64,000 nt of DNA from Lewinellaceae bacterium (GTDB lineage Bacteria; Bacteroidota; Bacteroidia; Chitinophagales; Saprospiraceae), in contig JACJXW010000005.1 in NCBI GenBank assembly GCA_020636405.1, forward strand, positions 372,001-436,000, written 5' to 3'. The position numbers and the translations under genes were made by a program. Below, piece by piece: positions 52,832 through 60,957 of this stretch. Under the pieces are notes generated by a model. It saw only the letters and a list, made by a program, of their open reading frames with translations, ran no database searches and was not told the DNA's origin. Numbering within the stretch: the first letter of the stretch is position 1; each line of letters begins with the position of its first letter.

Positions 52832-54817
52832 TCAGATTTTTCGGAAGACGATCTGCTCGCCCTGTTTTTCGAGAATGATGTTGAAAAAGTTTTTTATCAC
52901 GGGGTATTCTTCCGGTTTGAAAGTCAGTTGGGTGATCTCTATCTTATAGATCACCTGAATCTGCCCTCCTTTTTCGCTGAACAAGTAGTCGAACTTGCCG
53001 CCGCCATTGGGAAGAGAAATGCGGCCGGATTCCGGCAAGCTTTCCAGCGCATATCCCTCGGGGGCCTTTAGGAAGAGGATATCCTGTACCTTTACCGGGT
53101 AGGGGATCTCTACCGGATAAGTGCGTTCTTCCAGCTTGAAAGGGTTCTCCTGGAAGGCGGGCATGAGGGCCGGGCTGACGTAGAGAAAATCGCCGATAGC
53201 CTGTGCCAGGCCCGGGAGGCGCTCTTCATAGGTTACCTTCAATGACGCCAGGGGGCTGTCGGCGTCCTCAAAAGCCACCTGGCTGATCTGTGCGTCGGGG
53301 TAGGTTTTTTCCCAGGTTGCTGCCAGGAAGCGGCCGTCGTTGTCTTCCTGCAGTTCTTCGCGGAACTCGACGGCATCGTAGCCTTCGTACTTGGCGGTAA
53401 CGGATACCGTAGCGCCACCTTCTTCATCGACCTCCATATGGTACATATTCATCGCTTTTGCCTCCGGAGGAGTGAGCTGAAGCCACTGTGGGTTGGCCTC
53501 GCTGGCCATCCATCCCTGGCCGTTGAGAGCGTTCACCCGGGGACAACCCGGTGGGCGGGACGGTGAACCCAGGTCCAGCACCTGCATTTGGCCATTCAAA
53601 CTGGCTACTGCCATCACGTGGTTGAATTGGCCGAGTATGGGGTAGAGCTCCAACATTTTGCCGTGGTCGCGGGTACTCAGCAGAACGGGATAAGCTTCGA
53701 TCTCCAAAGCGTTGAGCACACAGAGCATCATCAGGTTGAGTTCACCGCTATTCGCTTTTTTCTTCTCCAGGCAGTCGGCCAGGTCCTGATTGGCAGCAAT
53801 GGAGTAGGTTCCGTCCCATTCCAGCGTTTTGTTCAGATACTGGTAGGCCAGTAGGGCTTTCGATTCTTTTGTGGCCGCCCCGGCCTCTGCCCATATGGGC
53901 TCCAGGGCTTCGAGTAGGGCTTTCTGATTTTTCTTTTTGGTGATCTGTTTGCCGAAGTATTCGTTTTCATTCAGCTCCTTGGCCAGGGTAGGCCAATCGG
54001 ATAAAATAGGCTGCAGGTAGCTTTTGGGGTATTGGATGGAGCGCAGCTGGAAGCGCATGCGGGCCAGGTAGTCGTCCATAGTTGTGATGTAAGCCTCTTC
54101 TTTCAGCGCAGGAACGTTTTCCATCACAAAGCGGTATGAATTGATCTTGGCCTGTATGGAGGATGCACTGCCGGGAATGCGAATGGGTTTCTCCCGCGAA
54201 TCTTCTTCGGAAATATCAACCTGGCGGCCCTGAGTAAGAAAAATGTAGTCATACCATTCCGGAATGGAAAGGCGCAGCTCGCTCCAGATCGTAGGGATCT
54301 CAGATTGGAAGTACCACTCTCTAAGTTGGAAAATGTTTTCCGTGCTGAGGCGGTAACGGTATTCGAGTACCGCCCCTTCCGTTACCTGCGGAAAGGAGAA
54401 CTTCATCTGGGACCAATCTTTGGTTGACTGTTCCTGGAAAATTGCCTCCTTCCCTAATTCGAACACCTGCCCGTCCGGGGTAAAAGTCTGGGCTTTCAGG
54501 GCAGACACCTCCTGGCCGGTGTGAAAGGCAATGGCAACATCTGCATACCTGAAACCACTGCGTTTAAGGATCTTGATCCGCCGGTGGTGTTCAAAAACGT
54601 AGCGCAGGTTGCCGTCGCCCAGGTCAACCGAAATTTCGGCGTAATCGCCCAGCAGGACGGCAGCGGCGGCCGTGTCCGGTTCGTACACGGCCATGCTCAG
54701 TTCATGTGCTTCGGGCTTGCCCCATTTCAGGGGGGCTTTCTGAGCAGAAAGTGAGAAGGAGAGCGTACTCAGCAGCAGGGCCAGGGAGGCCTGCCGTACA
54801 AGATACAAACGCGTCAT
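52832..54817 (-). CDS. DUF3857/transglutaminase-like protein, cysteine replaced by serine (a)
   Basis: A 661-residue homologue with a signal peptide (ends SLSAQ). DUF3857 covers about 45-240. The transglutaminase-like core reads KKANSGELNLMMLCVL, with S357 at the position of the catalytic cysteine, then PVLLSTRDHGKMLELYP and QFNHVMAV (H400). A C-terminal DUF3858-like beta domain ends QGEQIVFRKI. Related Bacteroidota proteins also carry an NSA/NSG motif here, so the loss of cysteine marks a subfamily and is not local decay. It follows the third homologue by 24 bases. Confidence 0.83.
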   Translation of the reverse strand: MTRLYLVRQASLALLLSTLSFSLSAQKAPLKWGKPEAHELSMAVYEPDTAAAAVLLGDYAEISVDLGDGNLRYVFEHHRRIKILKRSGFRYADVAIAFHTGQEVSALKAQTFTPDGQVFELGKEAIFQEQSTKDWSQMKFSFPQVTEGAVLEYRYRLSTENIFQLREWYFQSEIPTIWSELRLSIPEWYDYIFLTQGRQVDISEEDSREKPIRIPGSASSIQAKINSYRFVMENVPALKEEAYITTMDDYLARMRFQLRSIQYPKSYLQPILSDWPTLAKELNENEYFGKQITKKKNQKALLEALEPIWAEAGAATKESKALLAYQYLNKTLEWDGTYSIAANQDLADCLEKKKANSGELNLMMLCVLNALEIEAYPVLLSTRDHGKMLELYPILGQFNHVMAVASLNGQMQVLDLGSPSRPPGCPRVNALNGQGWMASEANPQWLQLTPPEAKAMNMYHMEVDEEGGATVSVTAKYEGYDAVEFREELQEDNDGRFLAATWEKTYPDAQISQVAFEDADSPLASLKVTYEERLPGLAQAIGDFLYVSPALMPAFQENPFKLEERTYPVEIPYPVKVQDILFLKAPEGYALESLPESGRISLPNGGGKFDYLFSEKGGQIQVIYKIEITQLTFKPEEYPVIKNFFNIILEKQGEQIVFRKI

Positions 54818-54841
54818 TTTCTAATGTTTTTTGTCAAAGAA

Positions 54842-56809
54842 TCATTTTTCCAGTACCAATTGTTCGTTCAGTTTATCCGCCACCTGGCGGAAGAAGGCCT
54901 TCAGGGCGGCATACTCTTCAGGCTTATATCTCGTCTTTTCCACCAAAAGGTTGACGGCGACTTTAATTCTCCCCTCCCTGGTGCCGGCGATGAAGGAGAA
55001 GGAAGCTCCGCCGCCGGGAAGCTCCAATTGCAGTTGTTCCGGAATGGATTTCACTTCATAGCCTTCCGGTATTTTCACCTCCAGCACGAGGCGTTCCTGC
55101 AACGGGTAGGGCATTTCTACCGGATAAGTGCGTTGTTCCAGCCGGAAAGGGTTTTCTTTGAAATCGCTCAAATAAGGCAGAGAAAGATAAATAAAATCGT
55201 TGGCCGTTAAAATGGAGGAGGACAGCCGGGCCTCCAGTTCGGCCTCTACTCCCTGGCTGGATCCCTTCAGCCCCTTGTAGGTAATCCTTTGAATGCTCAA
55301 ATCTGCCCCCAGACGGTTGGCCCAATGTTGGCTTCCGCTAAGGGTGGCCAGGGCTTCCCGTTCCCGTAGGGCATCGTAGTTTTCGAACCGGCAGGTAATG
55401 CTACCCTGCAGAATTCCTTCGGGTATGGCCTCCAGGGAATACTTTGCAAATCGGCTGGCGTGCTGGGGCGTTATTATGATCCAACTGGGCCCATCCGGGT
55501 CCATCATCCAGCCCATACCGTTCAGGGACTCGGGATGCAGCAGGCCCATCGGCAACCCTGCTCCGGGCATGTCCAGGACGAATCCTTTCCCCTCGATCTT
55601 GACCATGGCCATTACGTGGTTGAACTGGTCGATAATGGGGTACTGAACAGCCATTTTCCCATGGCTGCGGGTGGAGGTGAGCACAGGGACGGCTTCGATG
55701 CCCGCCTCCCGGAGCAGCGCCAGCAGCGCCAACGTGAGCTCTGCCGAAGAGGCGCTCTTTTGTTCGAACGATTCATCGGGCTGCTTTCGGGGAAAAGAAC
55801 GAAATTGGCCATCCCACCGTATATGTTCGCTCAGAAAATCATAGATGGCCTGAGCCTTCTCCCATTCGGTGTCCATCCCGGACCAATGAGGTGCTGCGGC
55901 CCGGAGCAACTGTTTGTAATAGCGCCCCTTGCGGTAGTGGTGGCCAAAGGAGGGTTCCTCGTATAAGCGCCGGGCGGCACTTTCCCAACTGTCGAGGTAC
56001 CGGACCTGCTGCCCGTTAGGGTAAACGGCCTCGCTGAGCTGAAAGCGAATACGGGTGCGGTAATCGTCCATCGTCGTCACAAAGGCTTCCTTTCGGATGG
56101 CGGGCGCATTTTCCATCTTATAGAGGCCTTCGGAAATCAGGATGCGGTTTTCTCCCCGGACGAAGGCCGTGCTGCCGTCGGGCAGCGTTTCGCGTTCCAT
56201 ATCTGTGCCGGGCTCGAAGAGGGTCGCGTACGAAAAACGGGACTCATTGTCTACCCGGAGCTGGCTGTAACGCACCGGAATACTCGCCTGGAAATACCAG
56301 GGTTTTAGTTCCATCATATGGTTGGACGACAGGTCGTAACTGTACTCCAGTACGGCGCCTTCCTCCACTTTGGGGAAAGCGAACGTTAGAGCGGACCAGC
56401 GTTCGCTGGACTGTTCGCGGTGGAAGTCTTCCGGAGACAGCTCGTAGTAGACGCCGTTCGGAAGCGTGATGCGCGCCCGTATACTCATGATCTGCTCCGT
56501 TCGCTGATAACTGTAATATGGAATGCGGACATCGGCCCATTCAAAGCCTGCCTTTTTGAAGAGTTTGATTCGGCGGTAATGTTTAAAGAGATGCCCATAG
56601 TTATCGGAGGAGGAAAAGACGGTGGCCTTGCCGTCGTCAATAAGAATGGCGGCCACAGCGGAGCTATCCAGGGGATATTGCTTCAGATGCAGGTCGGCCG
56701 GTGGGATAATGCCCCATTCGTATCCGGTTTGGCCGGATGCGAGGCAGGGCAAAAGGGCCGTCAGGATGAGGGCCAGGGACAAAACAAAGCAGGGAGAGCG
56801 ATGGTGCAT
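54842..56809 (-). CDS. DUF3857/transglutaminase-like protein, cysteine replaced by serine (b)
   Basis: A 655-residue homologue and first gene of the three-gene operon. It has a signal peptide (ends CLASGQ), DUF3857 with LEYSYDLSSNHMMELKPWYFQ, a core KSASSAELTLALLALLREAG with serine in place of cysteine, PVLTSTRSHGKMAVQYP, QFNHVMAM, and a C-terminal beta domain. It resembles the 661-residue neighbour more than the cysteine-bearing protein, so the pair probably arose by tandem duplication. All three should be periplasmic. Confidence 0.83.
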   Translation of the reverse strand: MHHRSPCFVLSLALILTALLPCLASGQTGYEWGIIPPADLHLKQYPLDSSAVAAILIDDGKATVFSSSDNYGHLFKHYRRIKLFKKAGFEWADVRIPYYSYQRTEQIMSIRARITLPNGVYYELSPEDFHREQSSERWSALTFAFPKVEEGAVLEYSYDLSSNHMMELKPWYFQASIPVRYSQLRVDNESRFSYATLFEPGTDMERETLPDGSTAFVRGENRILISEGLYKMENAPAIRKEAFVTTMDDYRTRIRFQLSEAVYPNGQQVRYLDSWESAARRLYEEPSFGHHYRKGRYYKQLLRAAAPHWSGMDTEWEKAQAIYDFLSEHIRWDGQFRSFPRKQPDESFEQKSASSAELTLALLALLREAGIEAVPVLTSTRSHGKMAVQYPIIDQFNHVMAMVKIEGKGFVLDMPGAGLPMGLLHPESLNGMGWMMDPDGPSWIIITPQHASRFAKYSLEAIPEGILQGSITCRFENYDALREREALATLSGSQHWANRLGADLSIQRITYKGLKGSSQGVEAELEARLSSSILTANDFIYLSLPYLSDFKENPFRLEQRTYPVEMPYPLQERLVLEVKIPEGYEVKSIPEQLQLELPGGGASFSFIAGTREGRIKVAVNLLVEKTRYKPEEYAALKAFFRQVADKLNEQLVLEK

Positions 56810-57152
56810 TTCAGATAGTACTTCGCGCTTGAACAGCTGTTTGAGAGTTTAAGATCGAAATAATTTTGGTTTTCACCTACTATTCCGCCGGAAAAAAACA
56901 TTGTTGCCACAGGTGGTGGGGGGAAGTCAATATTCCCTTGGGCAAAAGAGGCCTTTCACCGGCCACGGAAAAGGGCGAGGGCTGCTAATTGTATTTTTTC
57001 CTATTTTCGCCTTTTGCATGACAACAGGATTTTTTGTGCCCTGTAGTTGCCGTTTCGAAAGCACTTTCTGGAGGCGCCATTCAGCGGGAATTGTCAGGAG
57101 AGCCAATTTGTTGTTGTCCAAAGCCGTTTACATTCCTTGTAAAACAAGCAAC
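56810..57152. other. 343-bp divergent intergenic region
   Basis: It lies between the DUF3857 operon and a small lipoprotein gene. TATTTTCG at 57002-57009 is a near match to a -7 element on the plus strand but has no good -33 partner. An open frame runs through it in phase with the lipoprotein, but the signal peptide shows the true start is at 57153. Nothing else is seen. Confidence 0.45.
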
Positions 57153-57614
57153 ATGAAACAAATCATAACCCTAATGGCGGCTTTCGCCGCGCTGGCCCTG
57201 CTGGCCGGATGCACCCAGGGGCCGGGATGCAGCGACAGTAAAGATGCTTTCCTTCAGGATTATTTCAATCTCGTAGAAGAGGCCGCTGCGGCCAACCTTC
57301 CGGTATCGGACAGCCGGTGGAAAAAGTACGACGAGCGGTTCCGCGCCTATGTGGAGGAGTGCTACGACCTTTACGAACCGGAGCTCAGCGGCAAGGAGCG
57401 CCGCCGGTTTTGGGCCAAGTCGATGAAGTATTACGCCGAGCGCTACGGCGGCGGCGCCCTGCAGGAGTTGGGAGACAAAAAAGAAAAAGCAGCCGGCAAA
57501 GTTAAAGAAGAGGTAGAAAAGATCTGGAAAGATGCGGGGGAAGCGTTGGATGAAGCGACCGGAAAGTCAAAGCCTATCATTCAACTCAAGCCGGGCCAGG
57601 CGGAAACGGAATAG
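57153..57614 (+). CDS. Small helical lipoprotein, DUF6565-like
   Basis: Start placed at 57153 (MKQIITLMAAFAALALLAGC), where a clean lipoprotein signal begins (lipobox LAGC, Cys20); the frame is open 84 codons further upstream but those residues are not protein-like. The 153-residue product has helical, charged sequence: DAFLQDYFNLVEEA, SRWKKYDERFRAYVEECYDLY, then an amphipathic KEKAAGKVKEEVEKIWKDAG tail. The WKKYDERF...Y pattern resembles DUF6565-type small lipoproteins of Bacteroidota; this is a recollection of pattern, not a search result. The function is unknown. Confidence 0.65.
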   Translation: MKQIITLMAAFAALALLAGCTQGPGCSDSKDAFLQDYFNLVEEAAAANLPVSDSRWKKYDERFRAYVEECYDLYEPELSGKERRRFWAKSMKYYAERYGGGALQELGDKKEKAAGKVKEEVEKIWKDAGEALDEATGKSKPIIQLKPGQAETE

Positions 57615-57769
57615 GAACGCAACGGCAGCCGGGGCCTCGGCCGTATACTAATATGGAGCCAGTTATCGTTCGGGAAGGGAATAATTAGAGATTTTTCTTA
57701 ATTTCAGGCTCAATAGGTTATAACCGATGAAATGAAGCAGCGCGCTTCCCGCCCAATTCGGAAAGCTAT

Positions 57770-58999
57770 ATGATGGAATCACAGAACGGCTTGCTTAAGC
57801 AAACAGAGTCACACATTCAGCAATTCTTCGAGGAGCATTTTCCTCCGGAATTTGTGTTTCACGACTTTCCCCACACTAAAAATGTGGTGGAGGCTGCTGT
57901 ACAGATAGGCCAGGCGTATCAGCTTTCCGATCAGGAAATGGAAGTCCTGCAGTTGGCTGCCTGGTTTCACGATACGGGGTACTACAAAAACCCGGCTAGC
58001 CACGAAGAACTCAGTTGCCGTTTGGCCGAAGCGTTCCTGAATCAGCACAACTACACTTCAGAAGGGATCCGGGCGGTCACGAGTTGTATCGAAGCTACCC
58101 GTGTCCCGCAGAATCCCCAAAACCTCATGGAGGAAATCCTCTGTGACGCCGACCTCAGCCATCTGGGCAATGAACGGTACTGGGACCGCTGTGGCCGCCT
58201 CCGCCAGGAGATGCTGATGACCAAAGACATCCTCATGTCCGAACAGGAATGGGTGGACTTTGAACTGGATTTCATGATCAAACACCGTTACCATACCGAA
58301 GTGGCGCGTAACCTGTTCGGCAAACAAAAGAATCAGCACATCAAGCAACTGCTCAAACAAAAACAACGGCTGGACCCGGACGCTGTTAAGGGCATAGAAC
58401 CCGGCCTTCCGGAAAAGAAGAAGAAAAAGAAGAAGAACAGCGGGCTCAAACTGAAGGAACTGAACCTGGGGAGGGGGGTGGAAACCATGTACCGGACCAC
58501 CTATCGTACCCACGTTAACCTCAGCTCCATAGCCGACAATAAAGCCAATATCATGCTGAGCATCAATGCCATCATCATATCTATAGTGGTGGCCAACCTG
58601 GTGCCCAAGATCCCCGGCGATTACCGCCTGGCGGTCCCAACCCTGATCCTGCTCGCTGTATGCCTCATCGCCCTCGTTTACGCCATCCTGTCCACCCGCC
58701 CTAAGGTGACCCAGGGGCGCGCTACCCGGGAAGATATCGCGCAGAAACGCACCAACCTGCTGTTCTTCGGCAATTTCTATCGCATGGACCTGGCAGACTT
58801 TCACTGGGGAATGATGGAAATGATCAAAGACAGTGATTTTCTCTACAGCTCCATGACGCGCGACCTGTATTATCTGGGCGTCGTGCTGGCTAAAAAATAC
58901 CAGTACCTGCGCATTTGCTACAACGTCTTCATGTATGGGCTCATCGTCGCTGTGGCAGCTTTCGCTGCAGCCTTCCTGTTCTGGCCGGCTCCGGTGTAA
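57770..58999 (+). CDS. HD phosphohydrolase fused to a Pycsar-type membrane effector domain (PycTM)
   Basis: A 409-residue protein. Residues 20-190 are an HD domain with H35 (FPHTKNVV), the H67-D68 pair in LAAWFHDTGYY, and D126 in ILCDADLSHLG, so the metal site looks complete. A basic lysine-rich linker (215-225) follows. Residues 235-409 match the PycTM domain (PF18967, formerly DUF5706): NLSSIADNKANIMLSINAII, then hydrophobic segments LILLAVCLIALVYAIL and MYGLIVAVAAFAAAFLFW. PycTM is a membrane effector of Pycsar anti-phage systems, activated by cyclic CMP/UMP. No uridylate or cytidylate cyclase gene is near. The start may be 57770 or the next ATG. Confidence 0.82.
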   Translation: MMESQNGLLKQTESHIQQFFEEHFPPEFVFHDFPHTKNVVEAAVQIGQAYQLSDQEMEVLQLAAWFHDTGYYKNPASHEELSCRLAEAFLNQHNYTSEGIRAVTSCIEATRVPQNPQNLMEEILCDADLSHLGNERYWDRCGRLRQEMLMTKDILMSEQEWVDFELDFMIKHRYHTEVARNLFGKQKNQHIKQLLKQKQRLDPDAVKGIEPGLPEKKKKKKKNSGLKLKELNLGRGVETMYRTTYRTHVNLSSIADNKANIMLSINAIIISIVVANLVPKIPGDYRLAVPTLILLAVCLIALVYAILSTRPKVTQGRATREDIAQKRTNLLFFGNFYRMDLADFHWGMMEMIKDSDFLYSSMTRDLYYLGVVLAKKYQYLRICYNVFMYGLIVAVAAFAAAFLFWPAPV

Positions 59000-59125
59000 G
59001 GGTAAAGAAAGGGGGGGGCTTCGGCCAAACGCTTTCCTTTAGGGAAAAATGGCGCTTGTGGCCGCTTAGGAGCTGTCCATTGCCCGGTGGTAGCTGCCGG
59101 GCAGTGCCCAAAAAAGCCGCCTTGG

Positions 59126-59158
59126 AACTGGCCCTTTTGTTACGCGAAAGGGCCAGTT
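59126..59158. repeat. 12-bp hairpin between convergent genes
   Basis: AACTGGCCCTTT (59126-59137) and its complement AAAGGGCCAGTT (59147-59158) with a 9-base loop. It lies 127 bases after the HD-PycTM stop and may terminate that transcript, though only a weak T-tract follows. Confidence 0.5.
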
Positions 59159-59288
59159 GACGTTCGATTTTCGCTGTAGGGCGGGGGGGAAGGGCTGCCC
59201 GGTTTGAGCTGGCAATGTGTTTGCTCATTTCAATGTGTGCCACCGTCTTTTTGTCCAGGCGGCCCGGCGCACCCAAGGCCTTTCTACT

Positions 59289-59588
59289 TTACTTCTTTGA
59301 GATCTTATTGAGCGAAATGTCTTTCTGGCGGGATGCCTTAAACCGGCCTGTTCCATGCCCTCGGAGCTTTTGGTGTTTGGTGGCTCTGCCCTGCACGCGG
59401 GCGCGCCATTTTTTCCAGTTGCGCAGATGCATCTGGTGCTTCATGATGACGATCACCTCGGCTTCGGTGACGCCGAACTGGGCACGGATGGCCTCGAAGG
59501 GGGTGCGGTCTTCCCACGCCATTTCCACGATGCGGCCGAGGCTTCGATCGGTGAGTTGGTGTTTCTGTAGTATTTTTTTGATGCTCAT
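59289..59588 (-). CDS. DUF2805 / TIGR03643 family protein
   Basis: Start placed at 59588 (MSIKKILQKHQL); an ATG at 59603 adds five residues. The 99-residue basic protein has the family core IVEMAWEDRTPFEAIRAQFG, EAEVIVIMKHQM and WRARVQGRATKH. The helical N-terminus looks like a helix-turn-helix with a basic C-terminal tail, so nucleic acid binding is possible, but the family has no known function. It is convergent with the HD-PycTM gene. Confidence 0.85.
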   Translation of the reverse strand: MSIKKILQKHQLTDRSLGRIVEMAWEDRTPFEAIRAQFGVTEAEVIVIMKHQMHLRNWKKWRARVQGRATKHQKLRGHGTGRFKASRQKDISLNKISKK

Positions 59589-59704
59589 ACAACAAGCTAA
59601 CAATAAAGGCTTTCAGCTGTTTAAAAAAAAGTGATTCCGGCCGAACGAACCACTTTCCTGGCAGAATTTCTTTAATTTTCGGCTTTTAAAAAAAAGTAAT
59701 AGCT

Positions 59705-60232
59705 ATGATTTCAAAAAAGATGCTAAAAGCGCTTAACGAGCAGATCGTTCTGGAAGGATATGCTTCCTTTTTATATTTGTCTATGGCCTCCTGGTGCGAC
59801 CGGGAAGGGCTGGAGGGATGCGCCCAGTTTATGCACCGCCAATCAGAAGAAGAGCGCATGCACATGCTGAAGATCTTCTACTACCTCAGTGAGGTGGACG
59901 GCCACGCCCTCACTCCGGGCATCAAGCAGCCTCCCCACGAGTTTGAATCGGTGAGAAGCATGTTCGAGCAGGTATACAAGCACGAGCAGAAAGTCACCGC
60001 TTCCATCAACAAACTGGTGAAACTCAGTTATGAGGAAAGCGACTTCACCACTACCGAATTCCTGCAGTGGTACGTCGAGGAACAACGCGAGGAGGAAGCC
60101 CTTATGCGTACCATCCTCGATAAGATCAAGCTCATCGGTGACGGCCCGTCGAGCCTCTACTACATAGACCAGGAGATTGAAAAGATCAATGCGAAAGCAG
60201 CGGCAGCAGCAGGCGCAGGGGGAGAAGCGTAG
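59705..60232 (+). CDS. ftnA: Bacterial non-heme ferritin
   Basis: An iron-storage protein of 175 residues forming a 24-subunit shell. The ferroxidase-site residues are visible: E in EQIVLEGYASFLYLSMASW (helix A), the E-E-x-x-H set in SEEERMHMLKI (helix B), and EFLQWYVEEQREEEAL (helices C-D). The C-terminus ends in an alanine-rich tail. A T/A-rich tract (TTTTAAAAAAAAGTAAT) directly precedes the ATG. Confidence 0.95.
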   Translation: MISKKMLKALNEQIVLEGYASFLYLSMASWCDREGLEGCAQFMHRQSEEERMHMLKIFYYLSEVDGHALTPGIKQPPHEFESVRSMFEQVYKHEQKVTASINKLVKLSYEESDFTTTEFLQWYVEEQREEEALMRTILDKIKLIGDGPSSLYYIDQEIEKINAKAAAAAGAGGEA

Positions 60233-60368
60233 GGGCCGGTTATTGGAGATTCGGGACTCGTTATTCGTTTCTGCCCGCCATAACTTTCTTCGGGCGTCCT
60301 AGCTTTCGCGAAGGTGCTGGCGGAGGAGAAGAGGGGCGAGGCTTTGGGTTTGTAACACCTTGATTTTC

Positions 60369-60827
60369 ATGGACCAACAGATACTCGATTACTTTGGGGA
60401 TTTTGAGGAAGGCACCCGCATCGTCCCTCTGAAGTATTTCTTCTTCGAGTCGGAAGCGCGCCTGTATGCCGCCCGGCTCAAGGAAGCGGGTATCCCCTGT
60501 TTCATTTCTAACGCCAATATAATGACGGCGCTGCCCCTCGGCGGCGGCGGCGGCATTGGCCTGCACATCCGGGAAGCCGACCTGGCAGACGCCACCCGGA
60601 TCGTGGCCCTGCTCGATTTACAAGAGGAGAACGGAGGCCAGGACGATACCTTCCACGACGCCGACTACGATGATATCGAGTACCAACGCGCTTTGAACGA
60701 GCCGCCAATGGCGATTAAGCCCGGCCATGCCTGGTATTGGCTCGTTATTGGCATTGTCCTCCTGGTGATCCTGCGCGCCTTCCTGCGCGCCGCCGGAGTG
60801 GTGGAGAGTTGGAGGGACTTTTTTTGA
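60369..60827 (+). CDS. DUF2007-family protein with a C-terminal membrane segment
   Basis: Start placed at 60369 (MDQQILDYFGDFEEG); an in-frame TTG at 60360 is less likely. The 152-residue protein has a DUF2007 ferredoxin-like fold (IVPLKYFFFESEARLYAARL, GIPCFISNANIM, LHIREADLADATRIVALL), an acidic linker, and one membrane segment WYWLVIGIVLLVILRAFL (about 125-142). DUF2007 is called a putative signal-transducing domain; the role is unknown. Confidence 0.82.
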   Translation: MDQQILDYFGDFEEGTRIVPLKYFFFESEARLYAARLKEAGIPCFISNANIMTALPLGGGGGIGLHIREADLADATRIVALLDLQEENGGQDDTFHDADYDDIEYQRALNEPPMAIKPGHAWYWLVIGIVLLVILRAFLRAAGVVESWRDFF

Positions 60828-60893
60828 GGGGGCTCATACGAGACGTTTGTATATAAGTGCATTCGTGCATTGGTGTATAAGTGAGGGGGCTCA

Positions 60894-60957
60894 ACGAATA
60901 CACGAATACACGAATACACGAATGAACGAATACACGAATACACGAATACACGAATGA
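60894..60957 (+). repeat. Eight tandem copies of an 8-bp unit containing the chrA start codon
   Basis: Unit ACGAATAC repeated without gaps; copies 4 and 8 read ACGAATGA, so a 32-bp higher-order unit occurs twice. The chrA ATG (60954) is inside copy 8, and copy 4 has an equivalent ATG at 60922 that opens only a short frame. Confidence 0.85.

Noticed and set aside
59215..59634. A 139-codon plus-strand frame overlapping the DUF2805 gene
   Set aside because: The minus strand encodes a clear DUF2805 protein across the same bases; the plus-strand translation has no family features.
60894..60957. Possible CRISPR array
   Set aside because: The units are 8 bases long and directly abutting with no spacers, and there are no cas genes in the window. 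It is a simple tandem repeat.
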